Shown here: positions 1-9,001 of the stretch, one piece after another
Layout of the letters: each line of letters begins with the position of its first letter
Numbering within the stretch: the stretch's first letter is position 1
From: Haloechinothrix sp033042135
GTDB lineage: Bacteria; Actinomycetota; Actinomycetes; Mycobacteriales; Pseudonocardiaceae
Assembly: GCF_033042135.1 (NCBI RefSeq)
Contig: NZ_WBXM01000003.1
Span: forward strand, 186,001 to 250,000
Direction of reading: 5' to 3'
Length of the DNA stretch: 64,000 nucleotides
Notes under the pieces: model-generated
What the model was told of the DNA's origin: nothing
The model's input: only the letters and a program-made list of their open reading frames with translations
Databases searched by the model: none
Translations under genes and position numbers: made by a program

Positions 1-624
1 GTGATGGCCACGGTTGCGTTGCTCGTCGGCCTGGGGTGGAGCGCGGTCGCGTTGACGGTTCAGGGCAATCATGTCGCCTCGGGCCAGCGTGCGGGCTCCG
101 ACCAGGTGGATGTGCTGGTGGAGACCCGGATCACCGCCCTGCAGGCCAGGGCCGACGAGCTGCTCGCGCTGATCGCGCGCGGTGACGGCGAGGCCTATGA
201 GGACAGTTTCGCGGAGCTCGCCGAACAGGTCGGTGGCCAGGACGGCACCGGGGGCAGGCTGGGTGAGCTTCGCGACAACGCACCCGAGCAGCTCGCCGGA
301 CCCGTCGATGACGCCACCGAAGCCGCGGCTCGGTGGCTCGACACGCACGACAGGCTGGCAGAGCTGGTCGACGGCGGAGAGTATGCCAGGGCGGTCGATC
401 TGGCTGTCGACACCCGCTCGTCCTACGGTGCCGGGGCAGCGTTCGAACGGCTGGACAGCAGCTTGGCCGAGGCGATCCAGGCGGGCAGGGAAGAGTTCGT
501 GACCTCGACGGTGACCGGGCAACGCGCGCTGACCGCCTTGCCGGAAGGGTGGTTGGCGCTGGCGGCCGTCGGTGCCTGCGGGGTCGTCATCGGCATCCGA
601 CAGCGCCTCAGGGAGTACCGATGA
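1..624 (+). CDS. glnX: GlnX-like membrane sensor, 5' truncated
   Basis: This is the C-terminal part of a membrane protein that enters from the left edge, so the true start is outside the window. What is visible is a hydrophobic segment at residues 2-21, an acidic helical extracytoplasmic region of about 150 residues, and a second hydrophobic segment near residues 181-198 followed by a basic tail ending the protein. The next two genes, glnH and pknG, make it the counterpart of mycobacterial GlnX, which passes the amino-acid signal bound by GlnH across the membrane to PknG. The stop codon overlaps the glnH start (ATGA), so the genes are translationally coupled. The assignment rests on architecture and context more than on sequence identity. 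Confidence 0.7.
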   Translation: MMATVALLVGLGWSAVALTVQGNHVASGQRAGSDQVDVLVETRITALQARADELLALIARGDGEAYEDSFAELAEQVGGQDGTGGRLGELRDNAPEQLAGPVDDATEAAARWLDTHDRLAELVDGGEYARAVDLAVDTRSSYGAGAAFERLDSSLAEAIQAGREEFVTSTVTGQRALTALPEGWLALAAVGACGVVIGIRQRLREYR

Positions 625-1589
625 GACGTTTCGTGATCGCTATCGCCGGTATCGCCGCGATCGCATTGGTGGCCGCGGGCTGCGGTCCGGTTGGCGAGCC
701 ACGCACGGTGGTGTCCGCGCCACCCGCGGAACGGCCCATGCCGGCCAACGCCGGGGTCACCGAGGAGCTTCCCGCCGCCGACGACGGGGACGAGCCCGAC
801 TGCGGTGACCCGACAGCGAGCCTGCCGCCGGACGGCACCGATGTGCCGGACGGATCCACCATGGCCGAGATCGTCGAGCGAGGGCATCTGACCGTCGGGA
901 TCGACCAGAACACCTACCTGTTCGGTTTCCGTGATCCGATCACGGGCGAGTTGGAGGGGTTCGACATCGACATCGCCCGCGAGCTCGCCGAGTCGTTGCT
1001 CGGTGACCGGGACAAGGTGCAGTTCCGGGGAGTCTCGGTTGCCGACCGCATACCGGCGTTGACCAGCGAATCCGTGGATGTCGTCGTGTTCATGATGACG
1101 ATGAACTGCGAGCGGGCCGAGAAGATCGACTACTCGAGCGTGTATTACGTCGCGCATCAGCGGGTGCTGGTGCAGCAGGATTCCGGTTACTCCGGGTTGG
1201 AGGACCTCGGCGGCGAGGAGGTCTGCGCGCCGCGTGGCTCGACCTCCTCGGTCAATGTCGCCTCGGCCGATCCTCGGCCGGTGCTGGTTGAGGTGGACAG
1301 CATCTCCGACTGCCTCGTGCTGCTGCAGCAGGGTCAGGTGGAAGCGATCTCCACCGACGACACCATCCTCGCCGGCATGGCCGAGCAGGACCCGACGCTC
1401 GAGGTGGTCGGCGACCCGCTCAGCGACGAGCCGTACGGGATCGGGATCCCGCAAGGCAACGAGGACATGGTGCGTTACGTCAACGCCTTCCTGGAGGAGC
1501 TTCGTGAGAACCGTTGGCAGGAGCTCTACGCGGAGTGGTTGGAGCCCGCGTTGGGACCCGCGGATCCGCCGGAGCCCACGTACCGGTGA
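621..1589 (+). CDS. glnH: GlnH-like amino-acid-binding lipoprotein
   Basis: A 322-residue solute-binding protein of the family that binds glutamate, aspartate or glutamine. A basic start, a hydrophobic stretch and a VAAGC lipobox place the lipidated cysteine at residue 21. A proline-rich linker follows, then a bilobal binding domain from about residue 90 (HLTVGIDQ, FRDPITGELEGFDIDIA) to the end. No ABC permease or ATPase lies beside it. That matches the mycobacterial arrangement, where GlnH senses extracellular amino acids and signals through GlnX to PknG instead of feeding a transporter. The ATG start overlaps the upstream stop. An 83-nt gap separates it from pknG. Confidence 0.85.
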   Translation: MRRFVIAIAGIAAIALVAAGCGPVGEPRTVVSAPPAERPMPANAGVTEELPAADDGDEPDCGDPTASLPPDGTDVPDGSTMAEIVERGHLTVGIDQNTYLFGFRDPITGELEGFDIDIARELAESLLGDRDKVQFRGVSVADRIPALTSESVDVVVFMMTMNCERAEKIDYSSVYYVAHQRVLVQQDSGYSGLEDLGGEEVCAPRGSTSSVNVASADPRPVLVEVDSISDCLVLLQQGQVEAISTDDTILAGMAEQDPTLEVVGDPLSDEPYGIGIPQGNEDMVRYVNAFLEELRENRWQELYAEWLEPALGPADPPEPTYR

Positions 1590-1672
1590 CACTGCTCGGC
1601 ACGCCAAGGGCGCGCCGGTGATCCCGGTGATGTGGGCTTTGGATGCGGATCGATATGACGGAGGAGGGCGGC

Positions 1673-3955
1673 ATGGCTAGGTGTCCTCGCGTCGGTTGTG
1701 CGGGTGAGATCGACGAGGACGGATTCTGCGGCTCGTGCGGGCTGCAGGCGGACGATGCGGGCCGCGCGTCGACCCGCACCGACAGCGTGGCGACGTGGTC
1801 CAGCCCGTCGGTGACCACCAGCTCGGCACCCTCACAACCGGGATCGTCCGGGCGGGGAATGCTGGGCGCCGGGTTGGTGGAGGTGCCACCGGTGCCGTAC
1901 CGGGATCCCGCCGAGGTGGTCATCACCGACCCGGAGGTGCCGGAGAACCAGCGGTTCTGCGCCCGCTGCCAGAGTCCGGTGGGGCGTTCCCGGCCGGGAC
2001 GGCCCGCCCGCGCGGACGGGTTCTGTCCGCAGTGCGGTCAGCGCTACCGCTTCACCCCGGCTATGCAGCCGGGTGACGTGGTACACGACCAGTACGAGGT
2101 GCTGGGCTGCCTGGCGCACGGCGGGCTCGGCTGGGTGTACCTGGCGCGCGACCGGGCGGTGTCGGGACGTTGGGTGGTGCTCAAAGGCCTGATCGACAGT
2201 GCCGACGCCGATGCTACCGCCGCGGTGATCGCGGAACGCCACTTCCTGGCCAAGGTGGAGCACCCGAACATCGTCAAGATTCACAACTTCGTGCAGCAGA
2301 GCGAGTCCGACGGTGGCAGCACCGGCTACATCGTGATGGAGTACGTCGGCGGGCAGTCGCTGAAGGATCTCGTCAAGCAGCGGCGCCGGGAGGAAGGGCC
2401 GAGGGCGAGCCTGCCGATCGAGCAGGCGCTGGCCTACACCATCGAGGCGCTGCGCCCTATCGGATACCTGCACGACGAGGGCCTGCTGTACTGCGACGTC
2501 AAGCCGGACAACATGGTGCAGACCCAGGAGCTGCTCAAGATCATCGATCTCGGGGCGGTGCGGCACGTCGACGACATCTCGGCCGCGGTGTACGGCACCG
2601 TCGGCTACCAGGCGCCCGAGGTGGCCGAGCAGGGCCCGTCGGTGGCCTCCGACCTCTACGCCATGGGACGGACGCTGGCGGTGTTGTCGTTCCCGTTCGA
2701 CTTCACCGGCCGCTATGCCACGCGGTTACCCCCGCCGTCCGAAGCGCCGCCGATGGCTGAGCACGAGTCGTTCCGCCGGGCGTTGCTGCGCGCTTGCCAT
2801 CCCGACCCCGCGCGCCGGTTCGCCTCGGCCGCCGAAATGGCCGAGCAGCTGACGGGCGTGTTGCGGGAGGTCATGGCCGCATCCGACGGGCAGCCCAGGC
2901 AAGCGGCTTCGGCCTACTTCGGGCCGGAGCTGCGTGGGTTCGCCACCGGCGGTGAGAGTGAACCTCGGAAGTACCGGGACGACGACCGGAGTGCGCAGGC
3001 GAGCGCGGCAGCGGACGGCGACGTGCCCACCGAACAGCGCCAGCTGCGGCCGCTGCGGCCGGTGGATCGTACCGAGGTGGCGCGGGAGCTTCCGGTGCCG
3101 AGGGTCGATATCACCGATCCCGCCGCCGAGTTGCTGACCACCCTGGCCGCTGCCTCACCCGCGGAGCTGCTTGAGTCGCTGCACGATGTCCACCCCACGA
3201 GCGAGGTGCAGCTTCGCAGGGTGCGCGCGCTGATCGAACTGGACGATCATGACCAGGCCTGGCGGCAGGCCGAGCTGCTGGCGGATGCGAACTCGTGGCG
3301 GGCGCGCTGGGCAGTGGGGTTGGCCGCGCTGGCGGTCGATCTCCCCGAACGGGCGCGCGGCGAATTCGACGCTGTGCTGGGAGAGTTGCCCGGCGAGCTC
3401 GCTCCCAAGCTGGCACTGGCGGTGTGCGCTGAGCTGCTCGACGATCGGACCGATGCCGAGCATTACTACCGCCTCGTGTGGCGCACCGACCGCTCGTTCG
3501 TCAGCGCGGCGTTCGGGCTCGCCCGTGTCCTGCTGCGCGACGGCGAGCGCGCCGAAGCCGCGGCCGTGCTGGGCTCGGTTCCGCCTTCGTCGGCGCACCA
3601 TCTCGCGGCGGCCGTAGCGGCCGTGCGGGTGGGCACGGTGACCGCCGATACCGACGTGTTGACCGCCGAAGACCTCGCCGCGGCGGGCAAACGGCTCGCC
3701 GATCTCGATCTCGACGAGGCCAGCCAGGCCCAGGTGGAGACCGAGCTGTTGGAGTCGGCGCTGCGGTGGACGCTCGAGCGAGGGGACGGGCACGGCGACC
3801 ACGTCGAGGTCCTCGGGTGTTCGCTGACCGAGCATCCGCTACGGCGCGCCCTCGAACACCGCTATCGGGTCCGTGCCCGCTACGCGGGCAGCCTACGGGA
3901 GCGGTACGCGCTGGTCGACCGGGCCAATCACGTACGTCCTTGGACTCGAACGTGA
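1673..3955 (+). CDS. pknG: Serine/threonine protein kinase PknG
   Basis: A 760-residue soluble kinase with the PknG layout; the M. tuberculosis protein is about 750. Order: an N-terminal zinc ribbon (Cys4, Cys9, Cys19, Cys22), a rubredoxin-like pair of CxxC motifs (Cys96/99 and Cys118/121), a kinase domain from about Tyr141, and a TPR-rich C-terminal third. Lys171 and Glu188 fit the ATP-binding pair. The catalytic loop reads YCDVKPDN (Asp275) and the metal motif is DLG (Asp292) in place of DFG, as is usual for PknG. In mycobacteria PknG phosphorylates GarA to adjust glutamate and TCA-cycle flux. The start at 1673 was chosen because GGAGGAGGG lies 5 nt upstream; in-frame ATGs at 1643 and 1655 lack such a site. 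The stop overlaps the phosphatase start. Confidence 0.92.
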   Translation: MARCPRVGCAGEIDEDGFCGSCGLQADDAGRASTRTDSVATWSSPSVTTSSAPSQPGSSGRGMLGAGLVEVPPVPYRDPAEVVITDPEVPENQRFCARCQSPVGRSRPGRPARADGFCPQCGQRYRFTPAMQPGDVVHDQYEVLGCLAHGGLGWVYLARDRAVSGRWVVLKGLIDSADADATAAVIAERHFLAKVEHPNIVKIHNFVQQSESDGGSTGYIVMEYVGGQSLKDLVKQRRREEGPRASLPIEQALAYTIEALRPIGYLHDEGLLYCDVKPDNMVQTQELLKIIDLGAVRHVDDISAAVYGTVGYQAPEVAEQGPSVASDLYAMGRTLAVLSFPFDFTGRYATRLPPPSEAPPMAEHESFRRALLRACHPDPARRFASAAEMAEQLTGVLREVMAASDGQPRQAASAYFGPELRGFATGGESEPRKYRDDDRSAQASAAADGDVPTEQRQLRPLRPVDRTEVARELPVPRVDITDPAAELLTTLAAASPAELLESLHDVHPTSEVQLRRVRALIELDDHDQAWRQAELLADANSWRARWAVGLAALAVDLPERARGEFDAVLGELPGELAPKLALAVCAELLDDRTDAEHYYRLVWRTDRSFVSAAFGLARVLLRDGERAEAAAVLGSVPPSSAHHLAAAVAAVRVGTVTADTDVLTAEDLAAAGKRLADLDLDEASQAQVETELLESALRWTLERGDGHGDHVEVLGCSLTEHPLRRALEHRYRVRARYAGSLRERYALVDRANHVRPWTRT

Positions 3956-5268
3956 CCACGACGCAATGCCCTGCTTGCCATGAGCCGGTCTGGCGCGAGG
4001 ACGTGTTCTGCGAGGCTTGCGGCGAGCGGCTCGCTACGGGTCCCGCGGCGACACCGTACGCGGCGCCCGCCGCCCATCCGATGCCACCGCCCGCACCCCC
4101 ACCACCGCCCGTACCGGCAGCGCCGCCCACATCGGCAATCGATCCCGCGCCCGACGGCGAGCCCGCTGCGGCTCTCCAGGCCGAGCGTGGCGCCGATCCG
4201 CCTCCCGATCCGCCTGCCGAACCCGCCGGTGTCGCGACCGAGCTGCCGAGCGGTGCCGACGCGCCCGCGCGGACCGAGATCGTGTGGCCCGCGACGGAAC
4301 CTCCGGGTGAGGCATCGCCACCGGCGCGGGGAGCAGGCCCGCGGTTCACGGTGACCCCGGTGGGCGGCGCCATCGACGACCGGGAGCAGTGCGTCCATTG
4401 CGCGCATCCCACCGTCGACGAGGACGGCTACTGCGAGCAGTGCGGGCTTCGCCAGCCGGTCGGCAGGGAGCGGATGTCGGCCGATCTTGGGGTGGTCGCT
4501 GGAGTCAGCGACCGGGGAAGGGTGCGTGACTCGAACGCCGACGCCATGGCGTTCGGGTTCACCGGCGAATCCGCGCGTCCCGATCACGTCGTGGCCATCG
4601 TCTGCGACGGTGTCGGTTCCGGCGCGCACTCCGGGCAAGCGGCGCAGGACGCCGCCGACGCGGGCGCGGCCGAACTGCTCGGGTGTCTGGCCGACGGGCT
4701 GGACCCGAGGAAGGCGAGCACCATGGCGATGGCTGCCGCTGCGGACGCGGTCACCAGCCTCGCTGGTGGGGGCCTCGACGAGGTGGACGCACCGGCGACC
4801 ACCTATGTCTCGGTGGTGGCCACCTCCACTGAAGTGACGGTGGCGTGGCTGGGGGACAGCCGCGCGTACTGGGTGGCGGCAGGGACGCGGGACACCACGG
4901 CGGCCACCGACGGCAGCGTGGTCGACGGCGCCGCGTGCCTGACCATCGACCACACGGTGCGCAACTCCTACCTCGCCGACGGGACGAGGGCGGCGCATAC
5001 GCTCACCCGTTGGCTCGGTGCCGACTCCGATGGCATGGACCCGCAGATCGTCACGGTCCACCCTGCCCGGCCGGGGGTGGTCGTGCTGTGCACCGACGGG
5101 CTGTGGGGGTACTTGGGTGACCCGGCCGAGCTGGCCGCCGAGATCCTCGGCCACCGTGACGCCGCCGAAGCTACGCTGGGCCTGGTGGAGTACGCGCTGG
5201 CCAGTGGAGGCCGCGACAACGTGGCGGTGATTGCCTTGCCCTTTCCGGCTGCGGGAGGGTGGCCGTGA
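3952..5268 (+). CDS. Zinc-ribbon PP2C-type protein phosphatase
   Basis: A 438-residue Ser/Thr phosphatase. It opens with a zinc ribbon (CPAC and CEAC), followed by a long Pro/Ala-rich linker, a second ribbon (Cys147, Cys150, Cys161, Cys164) and a PP2C domain from about residue 173. The PP2C metal-binding and core motifs are all visible: SDRGRVRDSNADA, CDGVGSGAHSG, LGDSRAYW, CTDGLWGYL and GGRDNVAVI. The GTG start overlaps the pknG stop, and the stop overlaps the VWA gene start. It probably removes phosphates placed by PknG or related kinases; that pairing is inference from the operon. The second ribbon closely resembles the N-terminal ribbon of PknG next door. Confidence 0.88.
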   Translation: MTTTQCPACHEPVWREDVFCEACGERLATGPAATPYAAPAAHPMPPPAPPPPPVPAAPPTSAIDPAPDGEPAAALQAERGADPPPDPPAEPAGVATELPSGADAPARTEIVWPATEPPGEASPPARGAGPRFTVTPVGGAIDDREQCVHCAHPTVDEDGYCEQCGLRQPVGRERMSADLGVVAGVSDRGRVRDSNADAMAFGFTGESARPDHVVAIVCDGVGSGAHSGQAAQDAADAGAAELLGCLADGLDPRKASTMAMAAAADAVTSLAGGGLDEVDAPATTYVSVVATSTEVTVAWLGDSRAYWVAAGTRDTTAATDGSVVDGAACLTIDHTVRNSYLADGTRAAHTLTRWLGADSDGMDPQIVTVHPARPGVVVLCTDGLWGYLGDPAELAAEILGHRDAAEATLGLVEYALASGGRDNVAVIALPFPAAGGWP

Positions 5269-6548
5269 TGCGCCAGTCACATTTTGATGTCGAGATCGCG
5301 CAGAACCGATACCTGCCTCGCGGGGCCGACACGGTCGACGCGATCGTGTCGGTCACCGCGCACCCTTCCGCTGACCACCAGGTCTCACCCTCCACCGCCG
5401 CGGTGATCATGCTCGACTGCTCGGCCTCGATGTACCGGCCGAGCAAGCTCGCGGCCGCCAAGCGCGCCGCGCACGCCGCGATCGACAGCCTGCGCGACGG
5501 GGCCGGGTTCGCCATCGTGGCAGGCACGCACGAGGCCACCATGATCTACCCGAGCGAGCAGGCGTTGGCCGTGGCAGGCGAGGAGACACGGCGGGCAGCC
5601 AAGCGCGCGGTCGACGACCTCGGCGCGGGGGGCGGGACGGCGATGAGCCGGTGGCTGCGTGCCGCGGCCGAGCTGTTCGACGGCAGCGAGTACGAGCTGC
5701 GGCACGCCATACTGCTCACCGACGGGCGGAACACCTCCGAATCCCCGGAAGCCCTCACCACGACGCTGGCGGATCTGCGGGACCGCTTCCGCTGCGACTG
5801 CCGCGGTGTGGGTACCGATTGGCTGGTCAGCGAGCTACGTCAGATCGCGGAAGCCATGCTCGGTACCGTGGATATCGTCGCCGAACCCGAGGACCTGGTG
5901 GCGGATTTCACCGCCATGATCGAACGGGCGATGCGGCTATCCGTGCCGGATGTGGCGCTGCGGCTGTGGACGCCGAAAGATGCCGAGGTCACGCTCGTGC
6001 GCCAGGTCGACCCTTCGGTGCTGGATCTCACCACTCACGGCGAGCCGGCCAAGGCACAGGCGACCGACTACCCAACCGGGGCGTGGGAGGCTGAGACCCG
6101 TGCGTTCCAGGTACGCATCGCGGTGCCCGCAGCCGGGGTCGGCGACACCATGCTGGCCTGCCGGGTCAGCGTCGTCGGCCCTGACGGTGATGTGCTCGGC
6201 AACGGCAAGGTGCTCGCCACGTGGACCGACGACCCCGCTTACTACGGGGTGCTCGACCCGCAGGTCGCCCACTACACCGGCCAGGTCGAGCTGGCGACGG
6301 CCATCCAGCACGGGCTGGACGCCCACCGGGCGGGGGATCTGGACACCGCTACCCACAAGCTGGGACGCGCGGTCGCGTTGGCCTCCCTGTCCGAGCACGC
6401 GGAGACGATGAAGCTGCTGTCCAAGGTGGTGGACATCGAGGATGCCGAGCGGGGGCGGGTGCGGATCAAACCGTCGGTGGACACCCTGGACCACATGACG
6501 CTCGACACCCGCTCGGTGGTGACCACGCGGATGCGCAGACAACAGTGA
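5268..6548 (+). CDS. VWA-domain protein of the kinase-phosphatase operon
   Basis: A 426-residue protein with an N-terminal von Willebrand factor A domain (about residues 40-220). The metal-dependent adhesion site looks intact: DCSAS, a Thr in GGGTAM and the Asp of LLTDGRN. The C-terminal half is beta-rich and then helical, with no domain I can name. No signal peptide is present, so it is probably cytoplasmic. Kinase, PP2C and VWA genes in overlapping order recall the TerY-P triad described in comparative genomics of tellurite-resistance (Ter) systems. ATG at 5268 lies 8 nt after GGGAGGG and overlaps the phosphatase stop; GTG at 5265 is an alternative start. Confidence 0.85.
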   Translation: MRQSHFDVEIAQNRYLPRGADTVDAIVSVTAHPSADHQVSPSTAAVIMLDCSASMYRPSKLAAAKRAAHAAIDSLRDGAGFAIVAGTHEATMIYPSEQALAVAGEETRRAAKRAVDDLGAGGGTAMSRWLRAAAELFDGSEYELRHAILLTDGRNTSESPEALTTTLADLRDRFRCDCRGVGTDWLVSELRQIAEAMLGTVDIVAEPEDLVADFTAMIERAMRLSVPDVALRLWTPKDAEVTLVRQVDPSVLDLTTHGEPAKAQATDYPTGAWEAETRAFQVRIAVPAAGVGDTMLACRVSVVGPDGDVLGNGKVLATWTDDPAYYGVLDPQVAHYTGQVELATAIQHGLDAHRAGDLDTATHKLGRAVALASLSEHAETMKLLSKVVDIEDAERGRVRIKPSVDTLDHMTLDTRSVVTTRMRRQQ

Positions 6549-6643
6549 CGGCGGTCCGGCGCGGGATGCCGGGGTGTGAGCCGGGCGCCGCGCCGCCCAC
6601 TCATCCGGTGCACCTGCCGGCACGGCGGGTACCCGCGGCATCG

Positions 6644-6649
6644 TAGGCT
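6644..6649 (+). promoter_or_regulatory. Candidate -10 box for ndk
   Basis: TAGGCT fits the actinobacterial TANNNT -10 pattern. It would start transcription near 6656 and leave a leader of about 35 nt. No good -35 hexamer is visible. Confidence 0.35.
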
Positions 6650-6691
6650 GCTGGAGAACATCCGACGTGAACGGAAGGGAACGGATCGATC

Positions 6692-7102
6692 GTGACCGAG
6701 CGTACGTTTGTCCTGGTCAAGCCCGACGCTGTCAGCAAGGGACTCGTCGGTGAGGTGCTTTCCCGTATCGAGCGCAAGGGGCTCACCATCGTCGCGCTGG
6801 AGCTGCGTCACGTGCCGCGCTCGCTCGCCGAGGAGCACTATGTCGAGCACCGGGACAAGCCGTTCTACGAGGACCTCCTGGAGTTCATCACCTCGGGTCC
6901 CGTGGTCTGTGCCGTGGTCGAGGGGCCGCGTGCGGTGGCCGCGTTCCGGCAGCTCGCAGGCGGAACCGATCCGGTGGACAAGGCCGCGCCGGGGACGCTG
7001 CGCGGCGACTACGGCCTCGAGGTGCAGTACAACCTGGTGCACGGTTCCGACTCGCCGGAGTCGGCCGAGCGCGAGCTGAAGCTGTGGTTCCCTGACCTGT
7101 GA
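6692..7102 (+). CDS. ndk: Nucleoside diphosphate kinase
   Basis: A 136-residue enzyme, full length for the family, that moves the gamma phosphate between nucleoside triphosphates and diphosphates through a phosphohistidine. The active-site motif NLVHGSDS places the catalytic residue at His117, and the N-terminal FVLVKPDAV strand is typical. It starts at GTG 6692, about 9 nt after a GAAGGGAA purine run. It is monocistronic here. In mycobacteria ndk also lies just upstream of rne, so this position is conserved. Confidence 0.97.
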   Translation: MTERTFVLVKPDAVSKGLVGEVLSRIERKGLTIVALELRHVPRSLAEEHYVEHRDKPFYEDLLEFITSGPVVCAVVEGPRAVAAFRQLAGGTDPVDKAAPGTLRGDYGLEVQYNLVHGSDSPESAERELKLWFPDL

Positions 7103-7156
7103 CCACCGCCCGCTCGGGCCGCTCCGTGCTGTCGGGACGCTGTCGGGACGGGGCGT

Positions 7157-7162
7157 TAGGCT
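7157..7162 (+). promoter_or_regulatory. Candidate -10 box for the ABC exporter operon
   Basis: TAGGCT 61 nt upstream of the ATPase start. An 11-bp direct repeat (GCTGTCGGGAC) lies just upstream, around 7128-7148. There is no clear -35 box. Confidence 0.3.
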
Positions 7163-7223
7163 CGCCGCGGCTGGGGGTCGGGCGTATTGACCTCCACCGC
7201 GCGCGAAGGGGCAAGGTGGTGGC

Positions 7224-8180
7224 ATGGCAACAGCCGAGGACAGCGCGGCGCGAGCGGGCCAACCGCTGGTCATGGCCAAGGCTTTGGTGAAGCGGTTCGG
7301 GACCCTCGAAGCCGTGCGGGGCATCGATCTCGACGTCGGTAGAGGAGAGGCGTTCGGGTTTCTCGGCCCGAATGGCGCAGGCAAGTCCTCGGCGATGCGG
7401 ATGATCGCCTGCGTCTCGCCGCGCACCGAGGGTGAGCTGCGCGTGCTCGGTATGGATCCGCGGACCGACGGCCCGCGGATCCGGGCGCGGCTTGGGGTGG
7501 TGCCGCAGGAGGACAACCTGGACGCCGAGTTGACGGTCAGGCAGAATCTCCAGGTCTACGGTCGCTACTTCGGGATGTCGCGGGCCCAGGTGCGGGCCAA
7601 GGCCATGGAGTTGATGGAGTTCGCGCAGCTGTCCGATCGCGCCGATGACGAGGTGGAGCCGCTGTCCGGTGGCATGAAGCGGCGCCTGACCATCGCCCGA
7701 TCGCTGGTCAACGACCCTGACCTGCTGTTGCTGGACGAACCGACCACCGGCCTTGATCCGCAGGCCCGGCACCTGCTGTGGGACCGGTTGTTCCGGCTCA
7801 AGCAACTCGGCGTCACCCTGCTGATCACGACGCATTACATGGACGAGGCCGAGCAGCTGTGCGACCGGCTGGTGGTGATGGACGGCGGCCGGATCGTGGC
7901 CGAGGGGTCACCCGCCGAGCTCATCGCGCGCCACTGCACTCGTGAGGTGCTGGAGCTGCGGTTCCCCGTGGGCGAGAACGGGCAGGCGCTGCCCGAGATG
8001 GACGGCGTGGCCGAGCGTGTCGAGCGGTTGCCCGATCGGGTGCTGGTCTACACCGACCACGGGGACGCGGCGCTGAACGCTGCCCACGCGGGCGGGATGC
8101 GCCCGGTCTCCTCGCTGGTGCGACGCAGCACCCTCGAGGATGTGTTCCTCACGCTCACCGGGCGGAGCTTGGTCGACTGA
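7224..8180 (+). CDS. ABC exporter ATP-binding protein (DrrA/NodI type)
   Basis: A 318-residue ATPase that powers the two membrane subunits encoded next. Walker A is GPNGAGKSS (residues 48-56). The Q-loop region reads VVPQEDNLD, the signature is LSGGMKRR, Walker B is LLLLDEPTTGLDP and the switch histidine is in TTHYMDEAEQL. The C-terminal extension after about residue 240 is typical of drug and lipo-oligosaccharide exporters of the DrrA/NodI class. An AAGGTGG site precedes the ATG. Its stop overlaps the start of the first permease. The substrate cannot be told from sequence. Confidence 0.92.
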   Translation: MATAEDSAARAGQPLVMAKALVKRFGTLEAVRGIDLDVGRGEAFGFLGPNGAGKSSAMRMIACVSPRTEGELRVLGMDPRTDGPRIRARLGVVPQEDNLDAELTVRQNLQVYGRYFGMSRAQVRAKAMELMEFAQLSDRADDEVEPLSGGMKRRLTIARSLVNDPDLLLLDEPTTGLDPQARHLLWDRLFRLKQLGVTLLITTHYMDEAEQLCDRLVVMDGGRIVAEGSPAELIARHCTREVLELRFPVGENGQALPEMDGVAERVERLPDRVLVYTDHGDAALNAAHAGGMRPVSSLVRRSTLEDVFLTLTGRSLVD

Positions 8181-9001
8181 TGGGCATGTCGACTCGACAG
8201 AGGCAGGGTGTGCCCGTACGGGTGGTGAACTCGTTCCGGGCTGCCTGGTTGCGGGTGGAAGGCCAGTGGATGTGGTACCGCCGCTACTGGCGGTCCAATC
8301 TGTACTCCTCGGGATTGCAGCCGTTGTTGTTCCTGGCCGCGATGGGCCTGGGCTTCGGGTCCCAGGTGGAGCCGGGCCCGGACACCGAAGGTGTCGGTTA
8401 CCTGCAGTTCGTCGCGCCGAGCATGCTGGTGGCAGGCGCGATGATGAACGCCGTGTTGGAGTCCACCTGGAAGGTCGCTTCCGGGTTCCAGTGGCAGCGG
8501 CAGTACGTCGCCGCCGTGGCCACCCCGATCACCCCGGGGCAGGTGTTCGGTGGCGAGCTGATGTGGGTGGCGGTGCGGCTGCTGGTGTCGGCCGGCGTGT
8601 ACGCCGTGATCGCGCTACCGCTGGGTGCGTGGTTGGGGTTCGGTGCGGCATTGGCGGTGCCGATCGGCGTGCTCACCGGACTGGCGTTCGCCGCGCCGGT
8701 GATGGCGCTGTCGGCGACGGTGCGTAACCCGAGCAACGCCTTCAGCACGCTGTTACGGTTCGGGGTTATCCCGGTGATGCTGTTCTCCGGGACGTTCTTC
8801 CCGATCAGCGTGCTGCCCACGCCGGTGCAGGCGCTGGTGTGGTTGTCGCCGCTGTGGCACGGCAACGAGCTGGCCAGGGCGGCCGCGCTCGGTGGGGCGG
8901 AGTGGCTCCCGGCGCTCGGTCACCTCACGTTCCTGGCCGCTGTGCTGGTCGGCGGTGGCTTGCTCGCGCGCCACCGGTTCTACCGCAGGCTGGTGGTCTG
9001 A
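8180..9001 (+). CDS. ABC-2 type permease, subunit 1
   Basis: A 273-residue integral membrane protein with about six hydrophobic segments and the ABC-2 signature region LFSGTFFPISVLP near residues 197-209. It resembles NodJ/DrrB-type exporter permeases. A basic cytoplasmic N-terminus precedes the first membrane span. The ATG at 8180 overlaps the ATPase stop; ATG 8186 is also possible. The next permease starts immediately after its stop, which suggests the two form a heterodimer driven by the upstream ATPase. Confidence 0.88.
   Translation: MGMSTRQRQGVPVRVVNSFRAAWLRVEGQWMWYRRYWRSNLYSSGLQPLLFLAAMGLGFGSQVEPGPDTEGVGYLQFVAPSMLVAGAMMNAVLESTWKVASGFQWQRQYVAAVATPITPGQVFGGELMWVAVRLLVSAGVYAVIALPLGAWLGFGAALAVPIGVLTGLAFAAPVMALSATVRNPSNAFSTLLRFGVIPVMLFSGTFFPISVLPTPVQALVWLSPLWHGNELARAAALGGAEWLPALGHLTFLAAVLVGGGLLARHRFYRRLVV

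Noticed and set aside
423..1607. Long open frame antisense to glnH and glnX
   Set aside because: It mirrors the codon bias of the plus-strand genes, as high-GC DNA often does, and encodes no recognisable domain.
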